Part shown: piece after piece, positions 37,967 through 48,581 of the stretch
Numbering within the stretch: the first letter of the stretch is position 1
Layout of the letters: each line of letters opens with the position of its first letter
Source: Deinococcus aerophilus
Lineage (GTDB): Bacteria; Deinococcota; Deinococci; Deinococcales; Deinococcaceae
Direction of reading: 5' to 3'
NCBI RefSeq assembly: GCF_014647075.1
Contig: NZ_BMOM01000013.1
Location: 1-64,000, forward strand
Length of the DNA: 64,000 bases
Translations under genes and position numbers: made by a program
Notes under the pieces: model-generated
Told to the model about the DNA's origin: nothing
Seen by the model: the letters and a program-made list of their open reading frames with translations, nothing else
Databases searched by the model: none

Positions 37967-39400
37967 TTACTGTGCTGCCGCCTCGGGCTCAGGCAGGGTC
38001 AGCCGCGTGACCGTCTGGGCCTTGCCATCCCGCAGGTGCAGGTGGTGGGTCAATCCTCCGGGCGCGTCGCTCTCCCGGTGGGCAATGACCATCACATGGG
38101 TGCCGCCGTGTACCAGGGCGGGCAGCAGGTCCAGGAAGTGGGCGCGGGCCTCCGGGTCCACGAAATCCAGCCCCTCGTCCAGAATCAGCACGGTGGGAGC
38201 GTGCACGACGGCGCGGGCGAGCAGCAGGCGGCGCAGCTGGCCCTGTGAGAGCCCGGTGGCCGGACGCTCGAGCAGGTCGGTGAGGTGCAGCTGCGCGGCG
38301 AGGGCCTCCACCTGCGCGTGTTCCGCAGCACTCAGGGCCGGAGAGAACCCTTCCGTGCCGGTCCACGCACTGCCGATCACGTCCCGGCCCGTCCACTCCC
38401 GCCGCTGGCGAATGCCGACCTCGGCTCCGACCAGCCCCACCGTGCGGCGGCGCTCGGTCAGCAGGTCCCGGCGCAGGTATGGCCGCCGCACGCTGCCGCC
38501 CAGGGCGGGGTGCAATTCGCCGGCAATCACGCGGGCCAGGGTACTCTTGCCGCTGCCGTTCTCGCCCGTGACCAGCCAGTGCTGCCCGGCTGCCCAGGTC
38601 CAGTTCAGGGGTCCCAGGGCGCGCACGCCGTTGCGCCAGACCTCGGCGTCCTGCAGGCGGATCAGGTCGTCGGTTCCGGGAGGTCGCGGCAGGTCCACCG
38701 TGCGGGACGAAGCGGGCGAGGTGGCCACCTCGCCACGGACCCGGCCCCCGGCGACCTGTACGGTGCGCCACGGCAGCGGCGGCGCTTCCTCGGGGCGGTG
38801 GGTGGCGAGGATCACGGCCACCCCGGACGCGTGGACGGCGGCAAGGACACCGCCCAGCTCGGCCCGCGCTCCGGCGCTCAGACCATCGGTGAATTCGTCC
38901 AGCAGCAGGGCCGGGGGCCGGGGCATCAGGGCGCGGGCGAGCACCACCCGCCGCCGCTGGCCGTGGCTGAGGGTCCGAAAGTCGCGGTCCAGCAGCGCTG
39001 ACAGGTCCGTCAGCGCCACGACCTCGCTCAGCCGCGCCGCGGCCTGTGGGGTCGCGTCCCACAGCTTCAGGACGTCTCCCTCGAAGGCGGCCAGCAGCAC
39101 GTCGCGCACGGTCTGGGCCCAGTCGCGGGTCAGGTAGAAGGCCTCGGCGTCCGGGCCCACCACCGACAGCTGCCGCCGGGCCTGCACCGCCGACGTCTGA
39201 AGTTCGCCGCCCAGCCGGTAGGTCCGCTCGCCGGCCACCGGGGCGACCTCGCCCGCAAGCAGCCGCAGCAGGGTGGTCTTGCCGCCGCCGTTCGGCCCCC
39301 ACAGGCGCACGGCTTCGCCGGGGTGCACGCCCAGGGTCACGCCGCTCAGCAGGTCGCAGCCCCCGGCGCGCACGGTCACGTTCTTGAGGTCCACCAGCAT
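37967..39400 (-). CDS. tandem ABC ATPase (ModF/PhrA-like)
   Basis: A 477-residue protein with two complete ABC ATPase domains and no membrane part. Domain 1: Walker A GPNGGGKTT, signature LSHGQRRR, Walker B ALLLDEFTDG. Domain 2: Walker A GENGSGKST, signature LSQGQLRR, Walker B VLILDEGLDF. The arrangement and the weak signature motifs resemble ModF (PhrA) rather than ABC-F translation factors, which have an LSGGQ and a linker domain. No transporter genes adjoin it, so its role is unclear. TACACT lies 8 nt before the ATG. Confidence 0.82.
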   Translation of the reverse strand: MLVDLKNVTVRAGGCDLLSGVTLGVHPGEAVRLWGPNGGGKTTLLRLLAGEVAPVAGERTYRLGGELQTSAVQARRQLSVVGPDAEAFYLTRDWAQTVRDVLLAAFEGDVLKLWDATPQAAARLSEVVALTDLSALLDRDFRTLSHGQRRRVVLARALMPRPPALLLDEFTDGLSAGARAELGGVLAAVHASGVAVILATHRPEEAPPLPWRTVQVAGGRVRGEVATSPASSRTVDLPRPPGTDDLIRLQDAEVWRNGVRALGPLNWTWAAGQHWLVTGENGSGKSTLARVIAGELHPALGGSVRRPYLRRDLLTERRRTVGLVGAEVGIRQRREWTGRDVIGSAWTGTEGFSPALSAAEHAQVEALAAQLHLTDLLERPATGLSQGQLRRLLLARAVVHAPTVLILDEGLDFVDPEARAHFLDLLPALVHGGTHVMVIAHRESDAPGGLTHHLHLRDGKAQTVTRLTLPEPEAAAQ

Positions 39401-39408
39401 CGCCGGCC

Positions 39409-39414
39409 AGTGTA
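39409..39414 (-). promoter_or_regulatory. -10 element of the tandem ATPase gene
   Basis: TACACT on the minus strand, 8 nt before the ATG at 39400. Confidence 0.5.
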
Positions 39415-39495
39415 GTGCCTGGGGCGGGCCCGGAGTCCGGCTGGGCGGGGAACTTTCTGCGCTGCCTCCACGTATTCCCGGGCAGGAGGAAAGAC

Positions 39496-40416
39496 ATGGG
39501 TGCACTGATCGTGATTGTTTTCTTGGTTCTGCTGGTGCTGGTGACCTTGCTGGCAGGAGTCAAGAGCGTGCCACAGGGGTACGAATGGACCCAGGAGCGC
39601 TTCGGCAAGTACCAGCGCAGCCTGCGGCCCGGCCTGAACCTGATCATCCCGTACATTGACCGCATCGGCCGGCGCGTCAACATGATGGAACAGGTCCTCG
39701 ACGTGCCCAGCCAGGAAGTCATCACCCGCGACAACGCCCTGATCACGGTCGACGGCGTGGTGTTCTATCAGGTACTCGATTCGGCCAAGGCCAGTTACGA
39801 GGTGCGCAATCTGGAACAGGCCACCCTGAACCTCACCATGACCAACATCCGCACGGTGATGGGCAGCATGGATCTGGACGACCTGCTCAGCAACCGCGAC
39901 TCCATCAACGCCCGCCTGCTCGCGGTGGTGGACGAGGCCACCGAGCCGTGGGGCGTCAAGGTCACGCGCATCGAGGTCAAGGACATCAAGCCGCCCGCCG
40001 ATCTGGTCGCCAGCATGGGCCGTCAGATGAAGGCCGAGCGCGAGAAGCGGGCCAACATCCTGGACGCCGAGGGCTTCCGGCAGGCCGCCATCCTCAAGGC
40101 CGAGGGCGAGAAGCAGGCCGAGATCCTGAATGCCGAGGGCCGCCGGCAGGCTGCCTTTCTGGAGGCCGAGGCACGCGAACGTGAGGCCGCCGCCGAAGCC
40201 GAGGCCACCCGGCTGGTCAGCGAGGCGATTGCCGGGGGCAACGCGCAGGCCATCAACTACTTCATCGCGCAGCGGTACGTGGACGCGCTGCGGGACGTGG
40301 CGACCGCCCCCAACCAGAAGACCCTGATTCTGCCCATCGAGGCCACCAGCATCCTGGGCAGCCTGCAAGGCATCGCGGAGGTGGCAAAAGAAGCCTTCGG
40401 CGGGCGGAAGGGGTAG
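39496..40416 (+). CDS. SPFH/paraslipin (stomatin-like, QmcA-type) protein
   Basis: A 306-residue membrane-anchored SPFH protein: one N-terminal span (residues 4-22), the band-7 domain (VPQGYEWTQERFGKYQRSLRPG to IKDIKPPADLVASM) and a long Ala/Glu coiled coil with repeated ILxAEGxRQAAxLxAEG units (about 180-235). Paraslipins assemble into membrane rings that organise lipids and proteases. AGGAGGA lies 6 nt before the ATG. The NfeD partner follows 5 nt downstream, the standard pairing. Confidence 0.95.
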   Translation: MGALIVIVFLVLLVLVTLLAGVKSVPQGYEWTQERFGKYQRSLRPGLNLIIPYIDRIGRRVNMMEQVLDVPSQEVITRDNALITVDGVVFYQVLDSAKASYEVRNLEQATLNLTMTNIRTVMGSMDLDDLLSNRDSINARLLAVVDEATEPWGVKVTRIEVKDIKPPADLVASMGRQMKAEREKRANILDAEGFRQAAILKAEGEKQAEILNAEGRRQAAFLEAEAREREAAAEAEATRLVSEAIAGGNAQAINYFIAQRYVDALRDVATAPNQKTLILPIEATSILGSLQGIAEVAKEAFGGRKG

Positions 40417-40421
40417 GGGCC

Positions 40422-40889
40422 GTGGACTGGCTTCCTTCCCTGGACCGCATCCTGCCCGGCCACTGGTGGGTGCTGGGCGCCGTGCTGCTGATGCTGGAAC
40501 TGGCGGCGCCGGGCATCTTCTTCGTGTGGCTGGCGCTCGCCGCCTTCACGCTGGGCCTGATCGTGTTCGTGCTGCCGCTGGCCGTTCCCCTGCAACTGTT
40601 TCTCTTCGCAGTGCTGTGCATCGTGGCCGTGTTCGTGGGCAAGCGTTATGTGGGCCGCCTGATGCTGGGCGGACAGGACGGCGAGCGCCTGAACACCGGT
40701 GCCGGCCGACTGGTGGGCCGCACGGTCGTGGTCACGGCCGCGATTCGCAACGGGTCGGGCCGCGTGCGGGTCGGCGACAGCGAGTGGCGGGCCACCGGCC
40801 CCGACACCCCGGAGGGCGCGCAGGTCCTGATCGTGGGGGCCGAGGGCACCACCCTGACTGTCCGTGAAATCAGCGGAACGTGGGTGTAA
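40422..40889 (+). CDS. NfeD-family membrane protein
   Basis: A 155-residue short NfeD. Three to four hydrophobic segments (HWWVLGAVLLMLELAAPGIF, VWLALAAFTLGLIVFVL, LQLFLFAVLCIVAVFV) precede a C-terminal OB-fold domain (LVGRTVVVTAAIRNGSGRVRV, EWRATGPDTPEGAQVLIVGAEG, LTV). It lacks the serine-protease domain of long NfeD1 proteins. The GTG start is 5 nt after the SPFH stop, so the two are translated together; the OB domain is thought to bind the partner SPFH protein. Confidence 0.93.
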   Translation: MDWLPSLDRILPGHWWVLGAVLLMLELAAPGIFFVWLALAAFTLGLIVFVLPLAVPLQLFLFAVLCIVAVFVGKRYVGRLMLGGQDGERLNTGAGRLVGRTVVVTAAIRNGSGRVRVGDSEWRATGPDTPEGAQVLIVGAEGTTLTVREISGTWV

Positions 40890-40931
40890 GCGCAGCCGCC
40901 CAACGCACCCACAGACAGGTTCCAGACATGA

Positions 40932-40965
40932 AAAAGCCCCTCCGAAGATGGAGGGGCCTTTTTTG
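40932..40965. terminator. bidirectional intrinsic terminator between nfeD and rpsI
   Basis: GCCCCTCC (40937-40944) pairs with GGAGGGGC (40951-40958); A-run before (40932-40936) and T-run after (40960-40965) make it work on both strands. Confidence 0.92.
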
Positions 40966-40974
40966 TAGAGGGGA

Positions 40975-41376
<402 letters not shown>

Positions 41377-41378
41377 GA

Positions 41379-41834
41379 TTATTTGACCTCTGCTTTGGTG
41401 TGCGCGGTGTTGCTGATTTCCAGTTTCTGCGGGTTCTGGGCCACGTGGGGGTGACGCTCACCGGCATAGACCTTCAGGCGGCTGTGCATGGCCCGGCCCT
41501 GACGGCCCTTGGGCAGCATGCCGTACACGGCGTGCTCGATCACGCGGTCAGGGTGCTTGGCCAGCGCCTGGCGGGCGGTTTCGGTCTTGAGGCCGCCCTG
41601 GTAGCCGGAGTAGCGGGTGTAGACCTTGCCGTCGAGCTTGCCGCCGGTCAGAACGACCTTCTCGGCGTTCAGCACGATCACGAAGTCGCCCTGAATCATG
41701 TTGGGGGTGAAGTCGGGGCGGTGCTTGCCACGGATGCGGCTGGCCACCACGGTCGCCAGACGGCCCAGGGGAACGTTGGCCGCGTCGACCACGATCCAGT
41801 TCTGCTCATCATTTTTAGGAACAAAGGTTTTCAC
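41379..41834 (-). CDS. rplM: 50S ribosomal protein L13
   Basis: A 151-residue L13: [84 protein letters not shown] choose GTG at 41834 ([11 protein letters not shown]) because GGAG lies 8 nt upstream and this is where L13 sequences usually begin; an in-frame start 13 codons upstream would add an unusual tail. First gene of the L13-S9 operon. Confidence 0.96.
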   Translation of the reverse strand: MKTFVPKNDEQNWIVVDAANVPLGRLATVVASRIRGKHRPDFTPNMIQGDFVIVLNAEKVVLTGGKLDGKVYTRYSGYQGGLKTETARQALAKHPDRVIEHAVYGMLPKGRQGRAMHSRLKVYAGERHPHVAQNPQKLEISNTAHTKAEVK

Positions 41835-41909
41835 GGGGGTACTCCATGCTGTTGTGGGATTTGGCGGCGACACGCCCCGTTCCAGCGGGGGAGAAGGTCC
41901 GTGCGTGTC

Positions 41910-41925
41910 CGGGTGCCCACCCGGT
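41910..41925 (-). other. hairpin in the rplM leader
   Basis: CCGGGTG/CACCCGG, nearly without loop, about 75 nt upstream of the rplM start. L13-S9 operons in other bacteria are autoregulated through their leaders; a similar role here is only possible, not shown. Confidence 0.35.
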
Positions 41926-41933
41926 TATCCCGG

Positions 41934-41963
41934 CCCTACCAAGCGCGAGACACTAAAGGTCAA
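41934..41963 (-). promoter_or_regulatory. possible promoter of rplM-rpsI
   Basis: TTGACC, 18-nt spacer, TAGGGC on the minus strand, about 100 nt before rplM. The -10 is poor. Confidence 0.4.
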
Positions 41964-42073
41964 GGTATCAGATTTGGGCCCCTGGGAGCAAGGGCGCGCT
42001 CCGTGGCCCAGCGCGCACCGGACGGTGTGAGGAAGCGGGATGGAGGCCGGCCCGGACATCAGGCCGCCGGGAA

Positions 42074-42904
42074 TCACGCAGAGGGAGTCTGATCCTTCAG
42101 CAAAAAGCGCAGGGCTTCGGGCAGCCGCGCGGCCCAGGCGCTCTCGCGGTGGATGCCCTGGGGATCGGCCTGGAAACGCAGCCGGTCGCCCATTCCCTTT
42201 TGCAGCAGCAGGTCGCGCATGGCGTGGGCGTCGTCCCAGTAGGCCTGCTGCCGCTCCGGATGGTCGGTGCCCTCCTGTCCGCCGATGTCCAGCCAGATCT
42301 TGCCGGTGGGCACCGGGCCGCTGCGCACGCGCCCGAAGGCCTCGCCCGCGCAGGCCCAGAACGCCGGACTCATCACGCCCGCGCCGCCAAACACGTCCGG
42401 GCGCGTGAGCACGGCGTGCAGGCTGATCAGCCCGCCCATGCTGCTGCCCACCACGAGGGTGTGGGCCGGGTCCGGCAGCGTGCGGAAGCTGCTGTCCACC
42501 TGCGCCTTGACGCTGTTGATCAGAAAGGCCACGTAATCGTCGCCCCCGCCCCCACCCCGCTCAGACGGAAAGTCGGGGTGACGCACGGGGCTGTACTCGT
42601 GATAGCGCCGCTCATTCGCGTTGGGGATGGCGATGGCGATGGCTTCCAGGTCCTCTGCGGCCAGTTCGGTCAGGGTCTCGTCGGCCCTCCACTCGCCATT
42701 GTAGCTGGTGGCCTCGTCAAAGACATTCTGTCCGTCATGAAAGTAAACCACCGGGTAGGCCCGCCCGGTGTCGGTGCTGTACGACGGGGGGAGCCACGCC
42801 AGAACGGTGCGCGGCGCGTGGTGTTCGTCGCCGATGGCCTCCCACTGCAGCAGCGTCCCCGTGACCGTGCTGTCCGGCCGGGCGGCGTAGGGTGCCCAGC
42901 TCAT
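42074..42904 (-). CDS. alpha/beta hydrolase, esterase-D/enterochelin-esterase-like
   Basis: A 276-residue cytoplasmic hydrolase of the putative-esterase (COG2382/COG2819) group. The nucleophile is in VVGSSMGGLIS, the strand-4 motif is YPVVYFHDGQNVFDE, and the catalytic His is in the GIHRESAW segment near the C-terminus; the Asp lies in IWLDIGGQEGTD. It overlaps aroQ as ATGA, making it the last gene of the shikimate cluster. Substrate unknown. Confidence 0.85.
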   Translation of the reverse strand: MSWAPYAARPDSTVTGTLLQWEAIGDEHHAPRTVLAWLPPSYSTDTGRAYPVVYFHDGQNVFDEATSYNGEWRADETLTELAAEDLEAIAIAIPNANERRYHEYSPVRHPDFPSERGGGGGDDYVAFLINSVKAQVDSSFRTLPDPAHTLVVGSSMGGLISLHAVLTRPDVFGGAGVMSPAFWACAGEAFGRVRSGPVPTGKIWLDIGGQEGTDHPERQQAYWDDAHAMRDLLLQKGMGDRLRFQADPQGIHRESAWAARLPEALRFLLKDQTPSA

Positions 42905-43344
42905 GCGCCCACCCCGACACCCGATTCGGTCAGGTACTCCATGGCCAGGCGGTACCCGAAAAACCCCAGGCCGCTGATCTTGCCCCGGCACACCGCCGCC
43001 GTGACCGAGACGTGCCGGAACGCCTCGCGGGCGTCCACGTTGCTGATGTGGACCTCGACCACCGGCAGCGGCTGTCCGGAGATGGCGTCGCGCAGCGCGT
43101 AGCTGTAGTGCGTCAGTGCGCCGGGGTTGATCACGATTCCGGTAAAGCCCTGCTCCTGCGCTTCCTGCACCCATTCCAGCAGCTGGCCCTCGAAGTTGCT
43201 CTGACGAAAGGTGACGGTCTCGCCAAGCTCTGCGCCCCACGCCTCACACTGCCGCTCCAGGTCCTCAATGGTCTGTGAACCGTATACACCCGGTTCGCGC
43301 AGGCCGAGGCGATTGAGGTTGGGGCCGTTGAGGATCAGCAGCAT
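42901..43344 (-). CDS. aroQ: 3-dehydroquinate dehydratase, type II
   Basis: A 147-residue dodecameric dehydratase converting 3-dehydroquinate to 3-dehydroshikimate. Diagnostic pieces: ILNGPNLNRLGLREPGVYG (with the catalytic Tyr), RQSNFEGQLLEWVQEA, INPGALTHYSYALRDA and VEVHISNVDAREAFRH (catalytic His). It has its own TACCCT element 6 nt before the ATG although it lies downstream of aroB. Confidence 0.96.
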   Translation of the reverse strand: MLLILNGPNLNRLGLREPGVYGSQTIEDLERQCEAWGAELGETVTFRQSNFEGQLLEWVQEAQEQGFTGIVINPGALTHYSYALRDAISGQPLPVVEVHISNVDAREAFRHVSVTAAVCRGKISGLGFFGYRLAMEYLTESGVGVGA

Positions 43345-43350
43345 GGATGG

Positions 43351-43356
43351 AGGGTA
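43351..43356 (-). promoter_or_regulatory. -10 element of aroQ (leaderless type)
   Basis: TACCCT on the minus strand, 6 nt before the ATG at 43344, within the 90-nt aroB-aroQ spacer. Confidence 0.55.
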
Positions 43357-43434
43357 GCAGGGCCGGACGCAGGCGGCAGCGCAAGTCGGGATACGTCGAG
43401 ATACAGGAGAGAGGCGCAGAAGGGCCCGGCGAAG

Positions 43435-44499
43435 CTAGCCCGGGCCACCCAGCGAAGCTGACCCCTGAACATCAGCCTGCCAGCGGCCGAACTCCGCCCG
43501 CAGGACGGCCTCGGGCACCCGTGCCAGATACGGACGGGCCAGGTCGTGCAGCAGCACAAAGCGCACGCCGTCGGCGTCGGCCTTCTTGTCGCGGGCCATG
43601 TAGGGCATGACCTGCTCGAAGGTCAGTGGGGGCAGGGGCGCGGGCCGCTGCCAGCGCAGGAATGCATGGGTGTGGGGCGTCAGGTCGGCTCCACCCAGGG
43701 CGCGGGACAGGAGGGCCGCGTAATGCAGGCCGTACCCCACCGCCTCGCCGTGTGGAACCGCATGATGGGTCACCGCTTCCAGCGCGTGTGCCAGCGTGTG
43801 GCCGAAGTTCAGAAAGGCACGTTCGCCGCGCTCCGTGGGGTCACGGGTCACCACGCCGGCCTTGACGGCAATGGCGTCGGCCAGGGTGTCTTCCAGATTC
43901 GTGCCGCCGGGGCGGAATTCTGGTGAGAGGACCCGCGGCAGCAGGCTGGGATCGGCGATCAGGCCATGCTTGTATGCCTCGGCCGCACCCTCGCGGAAGA
44001 CCGCATCCGGCAGTGTGGCCAGCGTGTCGGTGTCGCACCACACCGCCTGCGGGGGCCAGAACGCTCCGACCAGATTCTTGCCCTCGGGCAGGTTCACGCC
44101 GGTCTTGCCGCCCACCGCCGCGTCCACCATACCCAGCAGGGTGGTGGGGGCGGTGTAGAACGCCACCCCGCGCAGGTAACTCGCCGCCGCAAAACCGGCC
44201 AGATCGGTCGCCGCGCCGCCGCCCAGTCCCACCACCGCGCCGTCACGCGGAATGTTCGCGGCGGCCAGTCGCGACAGCACGCCGCTCAGCACCTCCAGCG
44301 TCTTGCAGTCATCCCGGGCGGGCACGGCGATGGTCTCGGTGGGGGAGAGGGCGGCCTGGGCGCGCTCCACGAAGGCGGCGGGCAGGTCGGCCGGATGAAT
44401 CAGGGCGATGTGGCGCTGGGGCACCTGCAGGCCGCGCAGCAGCCCCGGCCCCACCGTGACCGTATAGGGCGGCGGGCCACCAACTTCAATCTGCCGCAC
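43435..44499 (-). CDS. aroB: 3-dehydroquinate synthase
   Basis: A 354-residue NAD-dependent enzyme making 3-dehydroquinate from DAHP. NAD and zinc elements are visible: [45 protein letters not shown] is the active-site block (in part), [12 protein letters not shown] with a zinc Glu, and [11 protein letters not shown] with a zinc His. It starts with GTG and overlaps the end of aroK by 14 nt. Confidence 0.96.
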   Translation of the reverse strand: MRQIEVGGPPPYTVTVGPGLLRGLQVPQRHIALIHPADLPAAFVERAQAALSPTETIAVPARDDCKTLEVLSGVLSRLAAANIPRDGAVVGLGGGAATDLAGFAAASYLRGVAFYTAPTTLLGMVDAAVGGKTGVNLPEGKNLVGAFWPPQAVWCDTDTLATLPDAVFREGAAEAYKHGLIADPSLLPRVLSPEFRPGGTNLEDTLADAIAVKAGVVTRDPTERGERAFLNFGHTLAHALEAVTHHAVPHGEAVGYGLHYAALLSRALGGADLTPHTHAFLRWQRPAPLPPLTFEQVMPYMARDKKADADGVRFVLLHDLARPYLARVPEAVLRAEFGRWQADVQGSASLGGPG

Positions 44500-45085
44500 G
44501 GTCGCTCACGGCCTCGGCCTCGGGGCGCTCGGTCCAGGCGTGGTAGGCGTCGGACCACGCCCACAGTCGCTCGATGATCTCCTCCACGATCTCCTCGGAG
44601 GGCCGCCCGTCGCTGTGAACGTGGATGGTGCCCTGGCGGTACACACCCTCACGCTCGTCCATCAGGCTGCGGATGCGGCCCAGGGGGTCCTCGACGCGCA
44701 GCAGCGGACGGTCGCTGTGCTTGGTGCGCTGATAGACGGTCTCGGGCGTGGCCCACAGCACGACGACCGGGCCGCGTTCCAGCAGGGCGCGGCGGTTGTC
44801 CTCATGAATGAAGGTGCCCCCCCCCAGACTGATGACCGCGTGTTCCAGCCGCGACACCCGGCGCACGACCTCGGCCTCGCAGGCGCGGAAGTAGCTCTCG
44901 CCCTCCTGTGCGAACACCTCGGGAATGCTCTTGCCCACCACCCTGGTAATCAGCTTGTCGGTGTCCACGAAATGCAGCGCCAGCGCACGGGAAAGTTCCC
45001 AACCCACACGGCTTTTTCCGGTTCCCATGAAGCCTGCCAGAGCCACCCAGTCGACTGGGCGTTCGATCAGGCCCGAACTGAACAT
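44486..45085 (-). CDS. aroK: shikimate kinase
   Basis: A 199-residue P-loop kinase: Walker [21 protein letters not shown] (shikimate/Mg site), [18 protein letters not shown], and the lid RPLLRV. I start at the ATG at 45085 because TAGACT lies 7 nt upstream and the length is normal. The same frame is open up to an ATG at 45277, only 5 nt after the aroC stop, which would add 64 Ala/Pro-rich residues; both starts may be used. Confidence 0.92.
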   Translation of the reverse strand: MFSSGLIERPVDWVALAGFMGTGKSRVGWELSRALALHFVDTDKLITRVVGKSIPEVFAQEGESYFRACEAEVVRRVSRLEHAVISLGGGTFIHEDNRRALLERGPVVVLWATPETVYQRTKHSDRPLLRVEDPLGRIRSLMDEREGVYRQGTIHVHSDGRPSEEIVEEIIERLWAWSDAYHAWTERPEAEAVSDRAAD

Positions 45086-45092
45086 GGGGGAC

Positions 45093-45098
45093 AGTCTA
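45093..45098 (-). promoter_or_regulatory. -10 element of aroK (leaderless type)
   Basis: TAGACT on the minus strand, 7 nt before the ATG at 45085. Confidence 0.55.
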
Positions 45099-45282
45099 AG
45101 CGACTCGCCCGTAAGCGGCGTAACAATGGCACGATCTGAGGCTGCTTCCGGCGGCTCGGGTGGGAAAGTCAACAGCCCGTGCAGGGCGTGCTGCACACGC
45201 TCGGCGAGGAGGCCGGTGAGCGGGGTATCAGGCGGGGCGGGCGCGGAGGCCGCTGCCCCAGCAGGATCGGCACCCATGACGG

Positions 45283-46431
<1,149 letters not shown>

Positions 46432-46439
46432 ATGGATGG

Positions 46440-46445
46440 ACTGTA
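46440..46445 (-). promoter_or_regulatory. -10 element of aroC
   Basis: TACAGT on the minus strand, 8 nt before the ATG at 46431. Confidence 0.5.
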
Positions 46446-46501
46446 GCGCCCGCCCGTCCGGCGGCCCCACACCATGACCAAACAGGGGCCGGGGCAACAC
46501 G

Positions 46502-46530
46502 AAAACGTCCCCACGCCGGAGCGGGGGACG
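46502..46530 (-). terminator. terminator of the pilus operon
   Basis: CGTCCCC/GGGGACG stem with an 11-nt loop, followed on the minus strand by TTTTCGTGTT, 20 nt after the pilQ stop. Confidence 0.7.
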
Positions 46531-46550
46531 CTGGAAGGAGAAGGGGGGCT

Positions 46551-48578
46551 TTACTGAACGATGGTCCCCGTGATGACCACCAGCAGTTGGGACTGTGTGC
46601 GGTTGGTGCTCTGTTTTCCGAAGGCTGCGCCGATCACCGGGAGGCTGCTCAGGAAGGGCGTGCCTGCCTTGGTGTTGCTTTCCTTGGTGCTGAGCAGCCC
46701 GCTCAGGAGCACCGTCTGACCGCTTTTGAAGGTGATCAGGCTCTGCGCCTCGCTGTTGGTGAACTGCAGGACGTTGGGCAGTCCCGTTTCGGGGATCGGG
46801 CTGGTCAGGGAGTTGACCTGACCGCGCACCCGCAGGGTAATCGAGCCGTCGGGGGCGACCTGGGGGCTGAAGAAGTCCAGGTTCACGCCGTAATCGATCT
46901 GCTTTTCAATGTTGCCCGCGCTGGACGGGATGTTCAGTTCCAGGCGTCCGCCGCTCTTGATGCTCGCCGCCGCCGCGCTGGAGGCATTCTGGGTGTTGCC
47001 GCCGCCGCCCAGCGAACGCTGCCCGCTCTGCATGGTTACCGAGCCGTCATAGACGCTCTTGGACATGCCCTGAGATTCCAGGGCGTTCAGGGTCGGCCCC
47101 AGGTTGAAGCCCACCAGGCTGCGGGTGGGGTCGAAGGAGGCCGCCAGCCCGCCGCCGCCCAGGCTGACATTGAAGCCGCCGAAGCCGAGTTTCCAGTCCA
47201 CGCCCAGGCTGCGCGCCGCCGTCTCGTTGATCTCCTGAATGCGGACCTGCACGTTGATCTGCGGAACGACCCGGTCGAGCTGCGGCACCAGCTCGGCGAT
47301 CTGCTCCACCTGGGTCTGGGTGCCGCGCACGATCAGCGAGTTGGTTCGCACGTCGGCGATGATGGTCGCTCCGTCCGGGGTTGTGGCCGCCGGGGTCGCC
47401 TTCTGGGCGGCCGCGTCGGTCTGACCCGCGCTGGTCTTGGTGGTCGGCACGGTCACGGTCACGGCGTTGCCGTTGGCGTCGGTGGCGTTGACCGGCACGT
47501 TGGCGAGGTTCGGGGTGGCGGGCGTCAGGTCACGGGCCAGCGTGCCTTCCAGGGTGGCCTTGACCTCCTCGGCGCTGGCATTGATCAGGGTAAAGACGCG
47601 CTGGACGGTCTGGGCTCCCGCCGCCACCGGTGCGGCGCGGTCCACCTGGGCCACCAACGCCAGGGCCGCGTCAATCTGGGTCTGGGTGCCGGAGAGGATC
47701 AGCTGACCGGTGGTGCCGACCGGCGTGATCCGGAGCTCGGGGTACTGGGCCTTGAACACGGCGCTGATGTCGTCCTGCTGCCCCTTGACGGTGTAGACGC
47801 GCTGCACGATCTGGGGCGGCTGCACGGCGGTGACGGGGGAAGCCTGTCCGTTGTTTTGGGCCGCGATGATCTGCGAGAGCAGCCGCTCGACCTGCGCGAC
47901 TTCCTGGTTGGTGCCCCGGATGATGATGCTGTTGGAGGTGGGTTCGGCGACGATGCGCATGGTGGGCGAGTCGAGGATGATCTCTTCCTGGGTCGCCTCG
48001 GTGGTGCTCGCACTGGCCTGAGGTCCGGCCGCATTGGTCTGGCTGCTGGTGATCTGCTTCAGACTGCCAAAGGACAGCTTGAGCTGACGCTCGGTGGCCG
48101 CCGCGCTCAGGGCGCTGGGCAGCCGGACAATCTTCTGGATAGGCTTGATGCCCACGCGCAGCACCGGCTTGCTGCCGATGGACAGCGACTCGTAGCTCAG
48201 GCCATAGATGTCGAGCACCAGGGGCCAGACCTCATTGAAGGGCTTGTTCTTGAAGGAGTAGCCCACGATGTTGCTGGCGTCGGTGGCGGCTGCCGGGGTG
48301 CCGGGGGGCATGACCGAGACGCTGTTGGCCTTCAACACCGCGTCCACGGACGGCTCGATGATGATCTCGTAGCCCGCGCTCATCGCCAGGGCAATCAGCA
48401 TGGAGGCGAGGTCGCTGCCCGTGCGCCGGACCTCGAAGGTGACGGCGGACCCCGACAGCTGGGGATCGGCGATGCGGGCGCTGGAGGGCAGCGACAGGGG
48501 GGACGTGGGGGCGGGAGCGGTCTGCGCGGCGGCCATGCCGAGCGCGGCGGTCAGCAGGAGTGCGAATCGGTTAATCAT
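46551..48578 (-). CDS. pilQ: type IV pilus secretin
   Basis: A 675-residue outer-membrane secretin. Signal peptide MINRFALLLTAALGMAAA; an N-terminal AMIN/STN-like part; then several N1-type domains marked by repeated NSIIIRGTNQEVAQVERLL, QLILSGTQTQIDAALALV, NSLIVRGTQTQVEQIAELV; and the C-terminal secretin domain with VQVRIQEINETAARSLGVDW and VPFLSSLPVIGAAF-like GTPFLSSLPVIGAAFGKQS. It forms the gate for pili, used for motility and DNA uptake. Last gene of the pilMNO-(pilW-like)-Q operon. Confidence 0.95.
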   Translation of the reverse strand: MINRFALLLTAALGMAAAQTAPAPTSPLSLPSSARIADPQLSGSAVTFEVRRTGSDLASMLIALAMSAGYEIIIEPSVDAVLKANSVSVMPPGTPAAATDASNIVGYSFKNKPFNEVWPLVLDIYGLSYESLSIGSKPVLRVGIKPIQKIVRLPSALSAAATERQLKLSFGSLKQITSSQTNAAGPQASASTTEATQEEIILDSPTMRIVAEPTSNSIIIRGTNQEVAQVERLLSQIIAAQNNGQASPVTAVQPPQIVQRVYTVKGQQDDISAVFKAQYPELRITPVGTTGQLILSGTQTQIDAALALVAQVDRAAPVAAGAQTVQRVFTLINASAEEVKATLEGTLARDLTPATPNLANVPVNATDANGNAVTVTVPTTKTSAGQTDAAAQKATPAATTPDGATIIADVRTNSLIVRGTQTQVEQIAELVPQLDRVVPQINVQVRIQEINETAARSLGVDWKLGFGGFNVSLGGGGLAASFDPTRSLVGFNLGPTLNALESQGMSKSVYDGSVTMQSGQRSLGGGGNTQNASSAAAASIKSGGRLELNIPSSAGNIEKQIDYGVNLDFFSPQVAPDGSITLRVRGQVNSLTSPIPETGLPNVLQFTNSEAQSLITFKSGQTVLLSGLLSTKESNTKAGTPFLSSLPVIGAAFGKQSTNRTQSQLLVVITGTIVQ

Positions 48579-48581
48579 GGC

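Noticed and set aside
42074..42100. Hairpin in the GC-rich spacer after the esterase as a terminator
   Set aside because: The GGCCGGCC-type pairs there are short and lack a T-run; indistinguishable from background in this base composition.
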